64,000 bases of DNA from Diadema setosum (GCA_033980235.1 CM067064.1:34441497-34505496); one strand, 5' to 3'; positions 35,282-46,036 are shown, counted from the stretch's first letter. Numbers and translations: made by a program. Notes: generated by a model from the sequence alone, not told the origin.

Positions 35282-35603
35282 AAGATCAAAGGTACTTTAT
35301 GGTGAAGTTTCTATTATTCGGTCCTTTTCCCCGATGCATTAGATTTTAAGACGGGAAATGGAACAATTTTTGTCACCGACAAAAGGGTCATTTGGAGTGC
35401 AAGTACCAGCACAATGGAGTTCACAGAGTTCTTTCACTTGAACTCATCCGACACAAACTTGCTCTGGGATCTAACGTTCGATGCTGAAGGTCAAACCCTG
35501 TACTGGATTGCAAACTGTAAAGACGTGTGCTCTAGCTCGATTATGCGTTCTCCTGTCGTCAACAGCAGTGCCGAAGTGGTCTTTGAATATCATGGATTCG
35601 ATT
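35282..35603 (+). CDS. Receptor-like gene, exon D: YWTD propeller blades 1-2, frameshifted
   Basis: The acceptor tcctttccttgtag is strong and the donor is GATT|GTAGGT. After exon C the phase-1 frame reads EDQRYFMVKFLLFGPFP. The protein signal then moves to the next frame at a CCCC run (35329-35332): DALDFKTGNGTIFVTD, IWSAS, LTFDAEGQTLYWIANC and SSIMRSPV. ALDF...IFVTD and LTFDAEGQTLYW are two blades of an LDL-receptor-class (YWTD) beta-propeller. The exon is 322 bases, where 321 would keep phase 1 at both ends, so one extra base is present. This may be an assembly indel or a genuine disabling mutation. Confidence 0.85.
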
Positions 35604-35717
35604 GTAGGTGGCAATTTATCGTAATTTCTTCTTTTTTTTTAACCCTCGTCAATCCCCCTTCTCATACATGTCTACCCTTATCTATCGTACTCCAAGCGTT
35701 TAGTCTTAAAACCCTTA

Positions 35718-36035
35718 GGCCCGAATTTACGAAGATGGTACAAATGAAACCATGGTTTAAACCATGGACAAAAACCATGGAGCGCCAAGTGTCGCACGGA
35801 ATATTTTGGTACGAAATGGGTCATTTCGTCGACAAAATGACCGTTTCGTTAAAGAAATTATCATTTCGTGGACGAAATGTTCATTTAGTTACAAAATGTT
35901 GTCATTTCGTTACAAAATAATAATTTCATTGACGTAATGACTGATTTCTTAACGAAATATTCCATGCAACACTTGGCGCTCCATGGTTTTTGTCCATGGT
36001 TTAAACCATGGTTTCATTTGTACCACCTTCGGGCC
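35718..36035. mobile_element. TTA-flanked MITE with ~80-bp TIRs and internal CATTTCGT palindromes
   Basis: A 318-bp element in the intron after exon D. The ends GGCCCGAA and its complement are flanked by TTA on both sides (35715-35717 and 36036-36038). Each arm carries ggtacaaatgaaaccatggt, a second ccatgg, then gcgccaagtgt. The centre is a run of short palindromes of the form catttcgt-n-acgaaatg. TTA target sites and GGCCC-type ends point to PIF/Harbinger-type MITEs by general family knowledge. No transposase is present. Confidence 0.8.
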
Positions 36036-36803
36036 TTAATTTTTATGGCATGTGCTGTTAATAATACACATACTAACCTTTATAAAGAACCCTCACCATG
36101 TGACCATTGAGAGTCATGAGCTAAGAAAGATTAGAAGTCGAGGTCTTTAATTAGAAGCACTGAATGCAGAAAGCCTTTTTTTAATCTTATCATTCCTTAT
36201 ATCATGCATAAACCAATGGAAAGATTACAAAGAAGCGAATCAATTCAGCACTGGAATCGCTAGATTCTGTCGTCAGAGCGAAATATGTTGAGAACAAGCC
36301 CCTTGAAATGAACTCTGTTGAGTACAGTGATTTTCGCTGCCAAATGCTGGTAGCAAATGCCGGTAATTAAAGTCCTAAGATAAAACTCGGATAAGTCTCC
36401 AATAGGATACTCTCACCTTTCCGGGCAAGCTAGGAGGATGGATTTTCCAGCACGGAGGAGAATTTTCCGCTGGTGGACAAGAATGTTTGCGAGTTTCGCA
36501 CTTGTTTCTTACCTGGTAGACGCGTGCTACTTACCTTCTACTTGCGTGTATTCCGTGTGACCTGCCTGATCCCGAGAGCTTTGAAACCGATCCGTTTTCT
36601 GTTACGAGCGACTTACGTGTACTGAGAAGTACCTGCTTTGGAGTTGCCTGCGAGCTGCTACCGGTAAGGGTCTCCTACTGGTGTTCTGCGTGTACTTCTG
36701 CGAGCGAACCCTGACGACTCACTCTGAACAAGTTTTGAGCATGCTCAAGGCCTTGTTATACCTTATCTGGGAAAGTTTTACTGGTTGACTTGCGGGGAAA
36801 CAG

Positions 36804-37100
36804 ATTTCAATTTCAATTTTCAATTTTATTTTCGTATTTCTCGATGGAAAATACATAGAATATAACAACATTATAATAATACAGGATGTCCAGCTTTGAT
36901 ATAGACAAAAAGAAATAGAAATACAAACATAGTACACAGCGGTCGATGTGTCATTTTCAATCAAAGTAAAAGAAGAGAAGAATGCAAAGAGAAATACGAT
37001 GGAACATACTAAAAAGCAAAGCTTGTTGACTGTAGGTCCCAACAAAAGCCTAGTGTGGAGAACAGGATGAGGAGCACGGGTAAAACTAAAGACCAAACTA
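36804..37100 (-). mobile_element. LINE 3' UTR fragment with (AATTGAA)-type tail
   Basis: On the minus strand the segment ends tctatgtattttccatcgag, aaatacgaaaataaaattga, then repeated attgaaat. This is the common 3' terminus of invertebrate LINEs. It lies between the arms of the foldback. No ORF domain is preserved. Confidence 0.6.
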
Positions 37101-37597
37101 AAGGAGCTACCCGGTGCTCTCCGCAGTTGGTCCGCACCTGACGGTACCTAGCGCGTATCTCGCCTGTAGTTGCCCGAGGTGCGCAAGCAAGTCCGATTTA
37201 ACCGCAGCCAAGTTTTGAGCATGACCAAAACTTTTTCCGGGTGAGTCGCCGGGATGACCGGAGAGGTCCACGCAGAACGCCTTTAGGAGGCCCTTAGCGG
37301 CAGCATCTTGCAGGCAACTCCCTCGCAGATACTTCGTAGTCCCCGTATGCAGCCAAGATCATGACATTCTGTGGGACTTCCATTCCTTCAGAGGAACTCC
37401 TTCACTGAGTTGTCAGCCCCCACGCGCCTGGCACACTAGGTTACACAGTATACCCGCAAGTAGAATTTATATAGAACGCGTTCAGCAAGTAAGACACATG
37501 CACTGACTCGTCTAAATCCTTGTCCGCCTTCAGAAATTATCCGGTATGCTGGAAATCCCTACAAGCGACAAGCCCGCGTAGCAGCTTTCCCGGAAGC

Positions 37598-37775
37598 GTG
37601 TTTTTTTTTTTTTTTTTTTTTTTTTTTGGACCCTAAAAATCTATTGGGGACCCTATCCCTAAACCTAACCCTAATCCTAATCCTAACCCTAACCATCAAA
37701 CCCTAACCCTATCCCTAACCCTAACCCTAACCCCAACCCCAACCCTAACCCTAACCCTAACCAAAAACCCTAACC
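37598..37775. repeat. Poly-T and interstitial telomeric repeat (CCCTAA)n
   Basis: A poly-T run (37602-37627) is followed by about 110 bases of CCCTAA units and close variants (CCTAAT, CCCTAT, CCCCAA) from about 37660 to 37775. TTAGGG is the telomere unit of deuterostomes and many other animals. The degenerate units, and unrelated single-copy sequence on both sides including host exons at 35 kb and 39 kb, make this internal, not a chromosome end. Confidence 0.9.
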
Positions 37776-38811
37776 CAACGTTTTTCCCATAGGTTTAACA
37801 CGCGCCATGCCCCAATCTGTGCCGTCTTAAAAAAAAAAAAAAAAAATGATTCCCGTAAAGGTGTGACAGGGCCTAAACGTGGTTACGGGCAAAAAAAATT
37901 GCGCACGCACCTCCGGGCGACTATGGATGAGATACGTGCTAGGTACTGCCATGTGCGGGTCATCTGCGGAGACCTCCGGGTAGTAAATATTGTTCATCAC
38001 AAGTCGCACGCAAGGCTTGCCCGGAAAGGTGTGACACGGCCTTAACTTGCAACTTCTACGGAGAGAGGGTGCTTACCAATACGGCCATGGTTCCATGACA
38101 TTTGCTCCTGCGACAATTGCTCCCATGAAATATATGCACGCTAAGCCAAACAGAAATTCTACCCTCAAACATAACCCTCATCCTAATCATAATCCTTACA
38201 TCAAAGTATAGTATACGTATTCTCTGATCTTACTTTTATTCATTCTTACTCTGCTGTTCCTTATTCATGTTGTGTCGGGAAATCATGCTCCTCTACGCCT
38301 TGAAAGGGCCCGCGATTCACCCTATAAAATTGTATGCTTCTTAGATGATTGCTTTTCTCTCTCTCCCCCTCTCTATTTCTCTATCTCTCTTAAATTATGT
38401 AGCCCTTAATCCCTAAGCATCATGTTGGACCCCTTTTTCATTGTATTCATGTTATTCATTATTGGCAGCCAAAGAGTAAAGTTTTGTGATTATTCTTGGC
38501 AATCACTCTATGAAAGCAAAAATAGAACTCATGTGCTTACATTGCAGATGATTATGACGATAATTGTTGAGAATAGGTCATATTACTGTTATTTTGTACA
38601 ACCTCAATAAAATTGCAGAGAATTGATGTTCTTGTAAAGAAATGGCATACAGAGAATAAATGAAATTGAATCCATTCAAATCAAATCTATCGCTCTCACA
38701 CACACAAACACACACACATAAACACACACCCACATGTGATGTGATTATGCTACAAAATGAGTATCGTTACTATCACTGTTATCATTGTCATTATCATTAT
38801 TATCATTATCC

Positions 38812-38976
38812 GGGCCCTGTTGCATAAAACCCTTACCGCTGGACTTACCGCTCCTTTCTAGCCGTAAGTCTTCAAATTAAAGATTTTTATAATCCTTGAT
38901 GCTGATTGGCTGTGACGCCTAATTTTGACGGTAGTTATACCATTGAAATTCAATGGTAAGTTTTATGCAACGGGCC
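38812..38976. mobile_element. MITE, GGGCCCTGTTGCATAAAAC ends
   Basis: A 165-bp element whose left end GGGCCCTGTTGCATAAAAC mirrors the right gttttatgcaacgggcc. The interior includes gctgattggctgtgacg. It belongs to the same end-type as the element at 58256-58412 (GGCCCCGTTTCATAAAA). A clean target duplication is not visible. Confidence 0.75.
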
Positions 38977-39100
38977 ACAGTACTATTGTCAGTACTTAAT
39001 TTGTACCATCTATCATTATCAACTGCCATTATTGTTTGCATTTTTGTTTTAAAAATTTGGTTGTGACCAAGACTTCCTTATATGTCCAATTGATTTTCAG

Positions 39101-39254
39101 TGTATTCGATCGCATTTACCACTTCACTGGGGAGACTCTTCTACAGCGTAGAAAATAAAATCGGCTACATTCTCCTTGACAACATGAATCAAGACGAACT
39201 CTTTGTGACTGCGAGCAGTGATCCAAACTTTCTTGAAGTTGAAGAAAAGACAGG
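39101..39254 (+). CDS. Receptor-like gene, exon E: YWTD propeller blade 3
   Basis: The acceptor ccaattgattttcag is followed in phase 1 by YSIAFTTSLGRLFYSVENKI, then GYILLDNMNQDELFVT and FLEVEEKTG. The donor is ACAGG|GTAACA in phase 2. The exon has 154 bases: 2 plus 50 codons plus 2. SLGRLFYS and the following loop match the YWTD-repeat pattern (LGRLYWSD) of LDL-receptor propellers, here with a variant tetrad. The start of blade 4 (LEVEEKTG) is completed by exon F, which begins in phase 2, so the junction is self-consistent. Confidence 0.88.
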
Positions 39255-40114
39255 GTAACACACAGAAAGTGCATGATAGTTTCCTTTTTCATAGCTTTAT
39301 AAGGACTTTCAAGGCAGACTATAGACCTACCAGTGACAGTTATCAAAAACTTTACTCGGAGAATAGGGCCTATGCTCGGCCAAATGTTTCCTTTTGATTT
39401 TTGTATAGACACCCATAGTGATTTATGAAAGAACATCAATATCTCCGACTGTATAAGGGGGTTCTAATCCGTCTCTATTTCCAGTTATCAGCCTATATTC
39501 TGTGACAAATGCAAGTCATCCGTAAAGGCCTACATATAAAAAAAAAAAAAAATGCTAAATGGAAACTGCTTATAATGCCTCCTAAAGTGATTTTGAAAAC
39601 TGCACTCATGAGTTTACCAGTTTTCTTAGAGAAAGAACGATACACATTGAAGAGTAATATGCTACAACTGATATCAGAAACACGATTTGGATTTTTTTTT
39701 CTTTGCGTGCTGCAATCTGATTTTCGTTGTCTCACGATTCATCAATTAAAGTCTGCCGGGCTTACGATCATAACGACCGATTATGAGAAATCATCTTATC
39801 TAAAGCACTTTGGGAATATACTATTGTAATTGTAGAATTCATCATGCTCACGCTATCACGCTCTTCATTTCAATTGTCCTTTATACATAACCACCCAAAA
39901 ACGGAAGTATATTATGCTGGGCTAGGATGCATATCATTATTATCATTATTATTATTCTTATTTTTTTTTTTGCATTTAAAATTTCCTATTAGTCTGATAT
40001 TTCAGTATTGAAATGAGCTCTCAGTAATTGTGTTGTCTTTTCTTAAAATCAAATCAAACGATTTACATCTACAATAATGTGTGTTCTACACTGATATCAT
40101 GTCGCGCTATATAG

Positions 40115-40239
40115 CTACCTTTACTGGACCCAGAATTCCGGTATCGACCGCAAAGCATTAGATGGGACCGGCGGAGTACAAAGGGTTTACGAGAGTTCCT
40201 TCGTCCATCCAGTTTTTGGACTTAGTCTTGGCAGCAAAG
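40115..40239 (+). CDS. Receptor-like gene, exon F: YWTD propeller blade 4
   Basis: The acceptor ...cgctatatag has a weak pyrimidine tract, but the frame is decisive. Joined to exon E it gives EEKTGYLYWTQNSGIDRKAL, then DGTGGVQRVYESSF and LSLGSK. LYWTQ-S-ID-RKALDG is the textbook YWTD blade (GxLYWTD...IxRAxLDG). The donor is AAAG|GTAAAT in phase 1. The exon has 125 bases: 1 plus 41 codons plus 1. LSLGSK begins blade 5, completed by exon G. Confidence 0.9.
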
Positions 40240-40346
40240 GTAAATGAGCGCCAATGTTTCCTACTGTATGTCTTTAATTCACCCTTCAAATGCTCATTGT
40301 TGATGGAATGAAAGCATTGTTAATGCCTAGAATATAATGGTGACAA

Positions 40347-40600
40347 TGCTCCGCCGATACAATTTTCCAAAAATTGCTTCATGTCTATGATAACCGACAT
40401 AACAAATGCTTTGCGACATTAATGTTCCTTCGACATGCTCCGCTATTATTTTGATCGGCTGTCGTGAGAACGGTCTTCGGCAGAAGATCGGCGGAGCATT
40501 AGTTGCATCTTCGGGGAAAAAAAAATGATGTCGGTGGAGCAAAAATGCCGGCGGAGAAAACATTGACGGAGCAACTGTGAGACATGTCAGAAAAGCAATT
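40347..40600. repeat. Inverted and repeated GCTCCGCCGAT words
   Basis: AATGCTCCGCCGAT (40347-40360) pairs perfectly with ATCGGCGGAGCATT (40487-40500). Further cggcggag/cggtggagcaa words follow to about 40575. It is probably a degraded repeat in the intron. No coding sense. Confidence 0.45.
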
Positions 40601-40835
40601 GTCCGCGGAACAATTATTTTTATGCAGTGCTAGCTAGGTACGTGAGTGAGTTTAACGCAGCTCTACTACAGTACTATGGTACCAGGTGAAGTCTAATGAT
40701 TTACATTGTAGGCCACATAAAGCAGGCGGGGCCGCAAAAGGGGCCGCAAACACATTAATGCAATCAAACACATGTTTTAGGTTTTTCAATCAAAATCGGA
40801 AAAGACGAAGAAGCCCATAACCTTCCCAAGGCCAA

Positions 40836-41110
40836 CACTCTAAAAACAAAAAAAAATAAATAAAAAAAAAAATAGATAAATCCGGGTCAGAACTTATCCG
40901 GAACCGGGTCTGTTGGGGTCACACCCCGTTCCGGGTCAAAAATGACTTGGAATTTGGTCATGAATATCCGGAATGGGGTCACTCTGATCCAATTCATGAC
41001 TCTGAATGGGGTCATATCTGACTCCATTCCTTGTCATATCTGACCCGGAACGGGGTGTGACCCCAACGGACCCTTTCCGGGTCAGTTCTGACCCGGATGT
41101 TTGAAGAGTG
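40836..41110. mobile_element. Palindromic MITE rich in CCGGGTCA
   Basis: The outer ends cactctaaaaac and gtttgaagagtg are inverted. Inside them the arms tccgggtcagaact and ggggtcacaccccgttccgg mirror each other around atgaatatccggaatgggg. An A-rich tract (40847-40872) expands the left arm. It is non-coding and intronic. Confidence 0.65.
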
Positions 41111-41854
41111 AAGGTTCCGTACGTAGATTCTTCACGTCGGACGTTCTTCTCCTGGAAAGTATATCATTCATTAGCCATTTAGTTAGATTGACTCACTGTG
41201 TTACACCATTATTATAGTGATTTAATATCCTAATACAAGTCGATGATTGGAAAAGAATGGGATCATGTATACCACAGCACATTCTGTAATAATTATAACC
41301 ATTCCTGGAGATAAAAAATAGAGAGTATATAGGCCTTAAACACTTCAAATACTTTTAGGTGCGGCTGGTGGAATACGTCTGACGTTCCTATTAGTCTGAT
41401 ATTATCCGCTTGTAACCCGCATAAAATGATTTTTTTTTTAAAGGGGAGCAACTTTAGCATCAATGTATTATCGTATACAGACATGGGGGTATTCAAAACA
41501 CGTACAAAACAAACTGTCGCCGCGTTCTTGATGCAGCGAAAAAGGATACTATTGAAAATTCAGGTTGATCGCATTCTTTACCTCCAAATTCCTCGACTTT
41601 TTCTCTTGACATGTGCCCTCCCATAACATATCGGCCCATACTAAAGAAGCTCCCAAATAGCTTACCAAAGGCGTTATACACACTATGTACACTGTACTCT
41701 TGCTTAGCTTAATTTGCGCAAAAGATAACATTGAATGGAATTTGACGTAGACCTAAATTTCATATTGCTTCAGAGATCCTAATCTTTTCTATGCCAGGGA
41801 CTTTGAACAGTGTGTGTAGAATGCGATGGAGCTTTTAGAGCCAATCAGCACCAA

Positions 41855-42215
41855 AAGCACACAAAGGTTTTGAAACTCAGTTATAGTGGATTGAGTGAAA
41901 GCAGAAATATCAGTAAAACACGTTACTGAAATGTGAGGAAAATTATAAAATCATATTCCTTCCATTTACTTCTCTTAAAAAAAATAAAAAATCCGACGGT
42001 ATCGTTTTTCCTGAGGTATTTTTAAAGCAAATGCGATTTCATTATGATGTAGAAAAATAACAATATTATGTCAGACGATTTTTTTTTATAACTTCATAAC
42101 TTTTTTGACCGATTGTCTGATTTTCCTCAAACTTCAGTGTTGTCGTCAGCATTCCCTCACTCTACATAACATTATGTACAATAATGCTATTTGGGTTTCA
42201 TTCCCTTTAAAAGTG
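41855..42215. mobile_element. Diverged relative of the 14451 foldback MITE
   Basis: tgaaatgtgaggaaaatt near 41930 mirrors gattttcctcaaacttca near 42118, and ataacttttttgaccgattg matches the equivalent position of the 14451-15017 element. The ends have decayed (tcattccctttaaaag at the right), so boundaries are approximate. Confidence 0.5.
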
Positions 42216-42287
42216 CTCACACGAATTCACTACACACAAAAAACCCAACAAACATACAATATGTTCATGTTCACACTGATAAGCTGG

Positions 42288-42288
<1 letters not shown>

Positions 42289-42318
<30 letters not shown>

Positions 42319-42351
42319 GCACGCACACCCCCCCCCCCCCACACACACACG
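42289..42351. repeat. (CA)n microsatellite with C-run
   Basis: CA repeats, then CGCA, a run of C and more CA, about 170 bases before exon G. Confidence 0.9.
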
Positions 42352-42523
42352 TTAGGCGTGTGCGGCTATGATATACACAACCTGAAAATGTCATGTCATT
42401 TCATTTCATTTGAATAAAAATATTAATGAATGCACTTTTGCATATAGGCCTAGAAGTTGAGTCACAATTTTCCTATTGTTTCTGTCTGCCGGTTTTCTTT
42501 GGCATTTTGCCTTTCTCTTCCAG

Positions 42524-42798
42524 GTTGTCGACATTATCTATATTTCATGAATAATGGGAAACTCTATTACAAGGATATCGGCTGCGACACTTTGCTTGAC
42601 CCTTCATCACCACCCGTTGCAGTGGCCAGTTTTTGGTACACAAATGACTTGGCATTCTTCGAGGGCGCCCTTTATGTTGCAAGGTATAAGAGCATCGGCA
42701 TGATAACAGACCTCGAAAGCGCAAGTACTAGCAACTATAAGACCATCTCGGAGGACTACAAGCGCCCACGACGAATCATTGTTGTTGGTGTGGTTTGA
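42524..42798 (+). CDS. Receptor-like gene, terminal exon G: YWTD blades 5-6 and stop
   Basis: The acceptor tttgcctttctcttccag is strong. In phase 1 the exon reads GCRHYLYFMNNGKLYYKDIG, then SFWYTNDLAFFEGALYVARY and a final YKRPRRIIVVGVV before TGA at 42796-42798. RHYLYFMNNGKLYYKD and LAFFEGALYVA fit blades 5 and 6, and KRPRRI resembles the closing LKRPxxIAV strand. Cys residues (GCR, IGCD) could pair. With exons D-F this makes six blades, the usual number for LDL-receptor propellers. No transmembrane helix follows, so the protein form ending here would be secreted unless an anchor lies upstream. Confidence 0.88.
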
Positions 42799-43077
42799 TG
42801 AACGCAGCATGAAGACAGGTCAACCTCCAGTCAGTTTTCTAGCGCCCCCTCCCCCGCATACCATGCGTGGTTCCCGAATCTCCGAGATAATGTCATTTTT
42901 ACATTATTTCCCATATCCTACATCCGAGTTGTTCTACGAAATAATGTATTCCCCTCGTTGTTACGTGCCACAAGGGCAAATTTCTCTTATTCCCCTCTTA
43001 CATGTCTTCACAAACGCCAATGAGATTTGCGTGTTAAAGTGATGAGGCAGTCCTCACGAATTTGAAGAAAAAAAAAT

Positions 43078-43560
43078 GTTGTTGGTATCTCTAATAAATA
43101 TCTTTCACCAAAAACAAAATTCCTAATCACCAAACAAGATCGCAAGATGATCATTTCGATTGAAAAGATGTGAATCTGCAGTACTGTTGTGGTGAATGTG
43201 ATAATGAGAGAGTGTTGGCGAAGATCAGACGTCACTGGCGCACAACTAGTGGCCCAGATGGGTGAAAAGGCGATGGAAACTCGACATTTTTGTCTTCGAG
43301 TTGTGTGTAAGAAAACAAAATGTCGTTGTTGGTATCTGTAATCAACTACTTTCTTTAAAAAAAAAAACACTTTCAAATCAGCAAACAACAGAGTATAATT
43401 TCGATTGAAAAGTGTGATTCTACAGTATCGTTGTGGTGAATATGATAATGAGCGAATGTTAGCTGAAGATCAGACGTCACTGACGCACAACTAGTGGCCC
43501 GGATGGGTGAAAAGGCGATGTAAATTTGACGTTAACTTTCGAGCTGTGTGTACGCAAGTA
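43078..43560. repeat. 247-bp tandem duplication downstream of the gene
   Basis: gttgttggtatct at 43078 recurs at 43325, and agatcagacgtcact...gcgcaactagtggccc then gatgggtgaaaaggcgatg follow in both units. Identity is high but not perfect. A possible poly(A) signal AATAAA for the receptor gene lies in the first unit at 43093-43098, where the second unit has AATCAA. Confidence 0.8.
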
Positions 43561-44702
43561 TGCCATGTATTTGTACCCCAGTACGCGTGTACGGTACTGC
43601 GGTACGTTTTATACGATATAATCTGATATAATATGATAATCGTCAAGCGATATTAGTATTTCTCCCATCGTAGGGAAACTTGCCCAAGAAAATCATTTTT
43701 GATTTTTTTTTTCTATCCCAGACCCCCAAAAAGGATCGTGAAAGGTATGTTGCATTGTTAAGAAATCTCGATACAAGCAAGCTGAACATAAAAACTTACA
43801 AAAATTCTCGATATCGTAGTATACGAGGAACATTCTGAGAGTTAGTTTTGATGTATGGACAGACAGGCTAAGGCCCGCGAATATAAACCGACAAAAACAG
43901 CTGAAGTCAGGTACCGTCCGGACCGTATTTGTCCAGAAGTAACATGATACACATATCCTAAACGATGTCTCTGGAACTGGCTGACTGGCACTCAAGACAG
44001 CTTTTGCATTCTCTCGACATAGGCATAATACTGCAACGTGAGGGTTTTGTGTTTTACGGTGTTTTTTTTTTCCCGGTCCTGTCGCTCCTCCAGTGCCGAC
44101 TTGACCTGCACGGCGAAGTGGAGCGAAATCATATCCCTGCGGCCCCCATTTACATCCTGCCACGCAGAAGTTATACTCTTTCAAAAAGTACTTACAGTAT
44201 ACACATGTATCTAGATAGAAGAGTGAGTAATTACGCACAATACAACAGTTTTCTTTGATGAATTCGAGTCTCGTCTGCCTAACAAACACATGCATGCCCG
44301 CGTGATGTCATATGCATATTTTTTAGTTTCTTTTTATGGCATATCATATTCATTGTGAAACAGTTATATATTGATTGTAAATAAACGTGATATATAAGCT
44401 TAAAGCGATATATCTAAATTGATAAAATCGTATATAATATAGCATTTTATGATGAGTCATATAATGACCATTTTGAAACACTGAAATTGATTTTCTTAGG
44501 CGCTTTCTACCCACGAGTGGTGCCTTACCTACGTCGCACAGTATATTTTTTGCAGGCTCTTGCACGATCGCTTGCAAAAGTTGTATTTCAAAAATCCCGT
44601 AAGGAGACAGTGGTGGATTTACTTGCGTTTTACTGTTTACACTTTTTAGTTATCAGTACAGTGAATAAAAATTCTCAGGACTGCCTGATCGAGATATTAG
44701 TA
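43561..44702. other. Unassigned intergenic stretch
   Basis: A 200-codon minus-strand frame (43693-44295) is present but has high Cys and Phe content and no recognised domain. I regard it as unsupported. No repeat boundary was identified. Confidence 0.35.
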
Positions 44703-45538
44703 CAGTACTCTCCGCGTAATCGGGTATCGCTTAAACGGGTACTCCGTTTAATTGGGTAGTAATGTCAAAATCAGTTCCAATGCACATTAAAATTACCTGA
44801 TAATCGGGTTGCCTCTCCGCATAAATGGGTAAATAATTTTCTTCTAATCTAATTTCTTCCCGCATTTTATCACAGATATAACACTTTAAGAATCATGAAT
44901 GTCAGATTTTCCATGGCTAATCGCATTCTCTGCCTAATTTGCAAGAAGACCGATCATTTGGGGAGTGATCAAACATGAAAACACATGTACCTGTACCGAC
45001 TTGCCACACGTAAACGAGCATTACACATGTAACTGGCACTCTTAGACATAGACAGACAGGAGTTGAACACACTTGCGCTCCTCCCTTGCTCCGCAACAAC
45101 ATTCACAATACGAGAAATTTGCAAAGAAAATCAGCCCATGCAACATATTTTGCTCTTCCCCAGTCAATTCTCGAAAAGTAACTCGACGTTCTACGTGACT
45201 AGTGCACGCAAAGAGACATGTTCATTTCGGAAAACGCCTTCATGTTAGAGCGCCAGAGTCTATAGTCAAACATCAAAGTTTTCTCAAGACATATATTTGT
45301 CCATAAAAAAGGGTAAATTATTGTTCGTGACGGAGGAAGTGTAATGTATGTATAATGTGCAGTGCAAGCATGCGTGTTCAGCATACAGTGTAGGTGTTTG
45401 GTGCAGTGTACAATGCATGTACATACACATTGTGTGTGTCAATTGTGAATGAGACGTGTTCTTCTGTTAATCGGGTACTCCGCTTAATCGGGTAAGAAAC
45501 GCTCTGCCCGAGCCTACCCGATTATGCGGAGAGTACTG
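44703..45538. mobile_element. TA-flanked Tc1/mariner-type (pogo-like) non-autonomous element
   Basis: An 836-bp element flanked by TA on both sides. The ends CAGTACTCTCCGCGTAATCG and the reverse complement of CAGTACTCTCCGCATAATCG are nearly identical, and subterminal copies of taatcgggta occur in both arms. CAGT ends with TA duplication are typical of pogo-class elements. No transposase domain was seen. Confidence 0.8.
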
Positions 45539-46036
45539 TATCTGGGTACTTCAGCTCCCGTTGATGTTGTAGTTTCTCTCGGAGTGGTTTCGCTACAGAG
45601 GGCAAATTTCCACACGTGAAAGGTAAAACATAGTTATGGTACGTCTGCAGTATTGTCGAATTTCTCTCCAAAATGTACCCGTATGCCTAAGAAATGTGTG
45701 GAATGACAATGAATGCTCGTTGGGTAACGATGGCATTGATAAAAATATGTCGTTGATTTGGTAATGTGTTTTAATAATGTTGGATGGGCTGTAAAGTCTT
45801 ACGATAACAGAAAATATTCTGCAGGAACAACTTTAAGAGAAAATGCTTAATGTTATCGTTGCTCTGACTTCACCATTAGGCCTAAATCTGGGGGGGGGGG
45901 GGGGGGGGAATCGTCTTATAATCAGCAACTGCAATGTCATTAGAAGATTGCGGTGCTTTCTTTTTGCACGTTTTATAATAATCTCAACTGTTAATGACGG
46001 TCGTTATACTCAACAAAAACATTTCAAAGGTAATTT

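Larger units (their letters stand above)
36407..38045. mobile_element. Composite foldback region
   Basis: Long inverted arms can be matched. Sequence at 36407-36760 (cacctttccgggcaagc, gacgcgt, tctacttgcg, ggagttgcctgcga, caagttttgagcatg) recurs inverted at 37200-37600. A second pair links 37137-37190 (ggtacctagcgcgtatctcg) with 37900-37960 inverted. The outer end ggccgtgtcacacctttccg at 38020-38043 is the same terminus as the left arm. Inserted between are a LINE tail and a telomere-like tract. Ends and order of insertion remain approximate. Confidence 0.55.

Noticed and set aside
43693..44295. 200-residue minus-strand ORF
   Set aside because: Composition is Cys/Phe-rich with no domain, no codon signal and no splice context; probably a chance frame.
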